Shown here in pieces: positions 61,890 to 64,000 of a stretch of 64,000 nucleotides of DNA. The notes beneath the pieces were generated by a model, which made no database searches, was not told where the DNA came from, and saw nothing but the letters and a program-made list of their open reading frames with translations. This stretch comes from Saprospiraceae bacterium (lineage in GTDB: Bacteria > Bacteroidota > Bacteroidia > Chitinophagales > Saprospiraceae): the NCBI GenBank assembly GCA_020627705.1, contig JAHDGJ010000021.1, positions 1 to 64,000 of the forward strand, in the 5' to 3' direction. Numbering within the stretch: the first letter of the stretch is position 1; each line of letters opens with the position of its first letter. The translations under genes were made by a program, and so were the position numbers.

Positions 61890-62894
61890 ATGAAAAAGAA
61901 TATTTACATCAATGGTCTTAGCAATATTTCTCCGCAAGAGACATTTTATCAACCAATGGGAGCAACTATTGCACCTCCACAGGGCGCTTTTTTTACTTGT
62001 CAAGAACCCAACTACAAAGAGTTTATACAAAAAAAATTGCTTCGTAGAATGAGTCGTATTGTTCGGATGGGATTAGCCACTGCACACAAAGCTTTAGACG
62101 ATGCCAACAATCCTTCTTTGGACGCCATTATTTCTGGAACAGCTTGGGGCTGTGTTAAAGACACCGAAAAATTTTTAGAGACCATCATAGAAAATAAAGA
62201 GGCTTATTTGACACCAACCGCTTTTGTCCAATCTACTCACAACACCGTTGCTGGACAAATTGCCTTGTTGCACCACAACAATTGTTACAATATGTCTTAT
62301 GTCCAAGGCAATGTTTCTTTTGAATCTGCTTTGATAGACGCCATGCTTTTATTTTATGATAATAAAGCCAATAATATTTTGGTCAACGGCATTGATGAGC
62401 AAACCGAAAAACTTGGTATCTTACTAGAACGCTTAGAATGTGCCAAAGCCGGTGTTCGGGTAATGGGGGAAGGTGCTGCTTGCTTTATTCTGTCTGACCA
62501 ACCTACTCCAAATACTTATGCCAAAGTAGCAGGAGTAAACATGCTGTATCGCCCCAAAGACAAAACTGCCGTACAACAAAGTATTCAGCACACACTTCAA
62601 GAAGCTAATATTCCTTTAGAAGCCATTGATGTTGTCCTTACAGGAAATAAGACACTTGCTATAGAAAAAGAATTATTTCCAACCGCAGACTATAGTCAGT
62701 ATAAAACATTGTGTGGAGAATATCCTACCAGTACTGCATTTGCAATGGCGGTTGGTGCCCAAGTCCTGAAAGGAGACTTACCAACAAAAACAGCATTAGG
62801 TATTCACAAAAAAGCCCCAAAACATATTTTGATTTACAACAATCACCAAGATATTAATCATTCTATTATCCTATTATCAAAAGTAAGTGCATAA
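61890..62894 (+). CDS. Chain-length-factor-like ketosynthase partner
   Basis: The 334-residue protein has the ketosynthase fold (LLRRMSRIVRMGLATAHKAL, then IISGTAWGCVKDTEKF and GEGAACFILSD). Where the active Cys should be it reads SYVQGNVSFESAL, and the usual His motifs are absent or changed. It matches the non-catalytic partner seen after a ketosynthase in aryl polyene clusters (ApeC-like). It should fix the number of extension rounds together with the third ketosynthase. One base separates it from the deacetylase start. Confidence 0.8.
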   Translation: MKKNIYINGLSNISPQETFYQPMGATIAPPQGAFFTCQEPNYKEFIQKKLLRRMSRIVRMGLATAHKALDDANNPSLDAIISGTAWGCVKDTEKFLETIIENKEAYLTPTAFVQSTHNTVAGQIALLHHNNCYNMSYVQGNVSFESALIDAMLLFYDNKANNILVNGIDEQTEKLGILLERLECAKAGVRVMGEGAACFILSDQPTPNTYAKVAGVNMLYRPKDKTAVQQSIQHTLQEANIPLEAIDVVLTGNKTLAIEKELFPTADYSQYKTLCGEYPTSTAFAMAVGAQVLKGDLPTKTALGIHKKAPKHILIYNNHQDINHSIILLSKVSA

Positions 62895-62895
62895 A

Positions 62896-63702
62896 ATGGG
62901 ACCTTTTCCTAAATACTTACGATTCAACACGGTACTTCTTGGCGTATTGAGCTTGTTTGGAATAGCTGCATTTTTGAATTTTGCTTGGTGGGTTTATTTG
63001 ATAATCTTTTTAACAGGATTTACCATTGCCTATTTTGGAACAACCCAAATTGCTAGTAACTTTCACCTTCCAGCTTATTGCCAAGCGGTAGATTTGAGCA
63101 AAAAAGAAATTGCCATTACCTTTGACGATGGTGTTTTAAACCCCGTTCAGAGTAATTTGGTCTTAGATATACTTCAACAGTATCAAGTTCCTGCCACATT
63201 TTTCTGTATCGGCAAAAACTTATCATCAGAAGAACAAATTGATGTATTAAAAAGAATGGATGCAGAAGGACACCTTGTTGGTAATCACAGCTTTTCGCAT
63301 TCTAATTTTTTTGATTTTTTCTCTAGCAAAAAAGTCGTGCAAGAAATTTTGGATACCGACACCATTATTGAGCAACACATTGGAAAAAAGCCTTTATTTT
63401 TTAGACCACCTTATGGCATTACGACTCCTAATATTGCTAAAGCATTAGGCCAAGTCAAACACAAAACAATTGGATGGACGTTACGTTCTTTAGATACCGT
63501 GATTAAAGACGAGCAACGACTACTAATTCGAGTACAAAAAAAGCTTAAAAAAGGCGATGTCATTCTTTTTCACGATCACTTAGAATTTCTACCAAGGTTC
63601 TTGCCTTTGTTTTTGGAATATCTTTTGAAAGAAGGATATACCGTTGTTGGTTTAGACCAACTTTTACAATTACAAGCATATCAAAACAAACCATCTATAT
63701 GA
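62896..63702 (+). CDS. Membrane polysaccharide deacetylase-family protein
   Basis: The ATG at 62896 (one base after the preceding stop) gives 268 residues; an upstream GTG at 62887 would overlap. Two hydrophobic segments (FNTVLLGVLSLFGIAAF and WWVYLIIFLTGFTIAYF) precede a NodB domain with the metal and catalytic set: AITFDDGVLNP, HSFSHSNF, RPPYGITTPN and LFHDHLE. Such genes recur in flexirubin-type clusters and could deacetylate a sugar on the pigment lipid. It overlaps LolA by four bases. Confidence 0.87.
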   Translation: MGPFPKYLRFNTVLLGVLSLFGIAAFLNFAWWVYLIIFLTGFTIAYFGTTQIASNFHLPAYCQAVDLSKKEIAITFDDGVLNPVQSNLVLDILQQYQVPATFFCIGKNLSSEEQIDVLKRMDAEGHLVGNHSFSHSNFFDFFSSKKVVQEILDTDTIIEQHIGKKPLFFRPPYGITTPNIAKALGQVKHKTIGWTLRSLDTVIKDEQRLLIRVQKKLKKGDVILFHDHLEFLPRFLPLFLEYLLKEGYTVVGLDQLLQLQAYQNKPSI

Positions 63703-64000
63703 TTCGATATACACTTTTTCTAATTGCTTTTTTAGCGTATACCAGTAGCTTTGCTCAAACATTCAAACCCATGAAAGACAGCAAAGCATTTCAACAAAAA
63801 TTGCACTCCATTGCTGCTTCTACCAATAGTTTGCAAAGTGATTTTGTACAGACCAAACACATAGATGTCCTTTCAGAAGATATTGAATCTCATGGTAAAT
63901 TATTTTATAAAGCCAACAATAAGCTACGTTGGGAATACACCGAACCATTGGAATATTTGATCATTCTCAAGGATGGCAAGGTTTCTATAAAGGACGAGGG
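63699..64000 (+). CDS. LolA-like outer-membrane carrier protein, cut by the window end
   Basis: The ATG overlaps the preceding TGA (ATGA). The 100 visible residues start with a signal peptide (MIRYTLFLIAFLAYTSSFA) and continue with the LolA pattern LQSDFVQTKHIDVLSEDI, then GKLFYKANNKLRWEYTEP. LolA-type proteins carry lipids through the periplasm; copies inside aryl polyene clusters are thought to serve the pigment. Translational coupling to the deacetylase gene supports the same pathway. The stop lies outside the window. Confidence 0.88.
   Translation, partial: MIRYTLFLIAFLAYTSSFAQTFKPMKDSKAFQQKLHSIAASTNSLQSDFVQTKHIDVLSEDIESHGKLFYKANNKLRWEYTEPLEYLIILKDGKVSIKDE

Overview
The window is AT-rich DNA from a member of the Bacteroidota, most likely a marine gliding relative of the Saprospiraceae. 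The phylum call rests on several things seen here: promoters of the TTTG-N19/20-TAnnTTTG type, a near absence of Shine-Dalgarno sequences, a type IX secretion sorting domain, a PorE-like protein, a sphingolipid locus and a flexirubin/dialkylresorcinol-type aryl polyene cluster. The genus is an inference. No rRNA, tRNA or CRISPR array was recognised. Left end (1-14811): the second half of an aryl polyene (flexirubin-type) cluster. It holds an acyl-ACP dehydratase, a GT2 glycosyltransferase with an out-of-frame DUF2062 tail, a fused MMPL exporter-acyltransferase-methyltransferase, a CrtI-like oxidoreductase, a C45 autoproteolytic acyltransferase and a PaaK-like ligase. Two unknown exported proteins, a small membrane protein and a flavin-dependent halogenase-like enzyme follow. 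Middle (15036-52272): T9SS-type exported proteins, a serine recombinase with a res-like site, a PorE-like protein, tryptophan 2,3-dioxygenase and a complete iteron origin with a Rep_3 initiator. Next come an ECF sigma/anti-sigma pair, an M48-like protease, an Hpt/NtrC-type pair, a sphingolipid locus (ceramide synthase, serine palmitoyltransferase, reductase), a KilA-N protein, two divergent paralogues, a 97-bp tandem array, a glucosaminidase, a MurG-like protein, a ParA/ribbon-helix-helix partition pair flanked by palindromes, and a phosphopantetheinyl transferase. Right end (52441-64000): a small DNA-binding protein, then the first half of the aryl polyene cluster. This runs from tyrosine ammonia-lyase through FabG, four ketosynthase-fold proteins plus one truncated one, two ACPs, an acyltransferase, a dehydratase, a thioesterase and a deacetylase to a LolA gene cut by the window edge. 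Together the genes suggest a plasmid or chromid (iterons, Rep_3, ParA, resolvase) that carries an outer-membrane pigment pathway. The ammonia-lyase would make the 4-hydroxycinnamate starter, the ligase and phosphopantetheinyl transferase would load the ACPs, and the ketosynthase/reductase/dehydratase set would build the polyene. The acyltransferase, LolA, MMPL and C45 proteins would finish and export it. The two cluster halves sit at opposite window ends in the same direction, so the window may be an opened circle. The least explained items are two tiny genes whose peptides share the ending TYDGRNI with only synonymous changes between them, a tandem array of terminator-like units on the minus strand, and a dispersed family of ACGT-rich palindromes that also flanks the partition genes.
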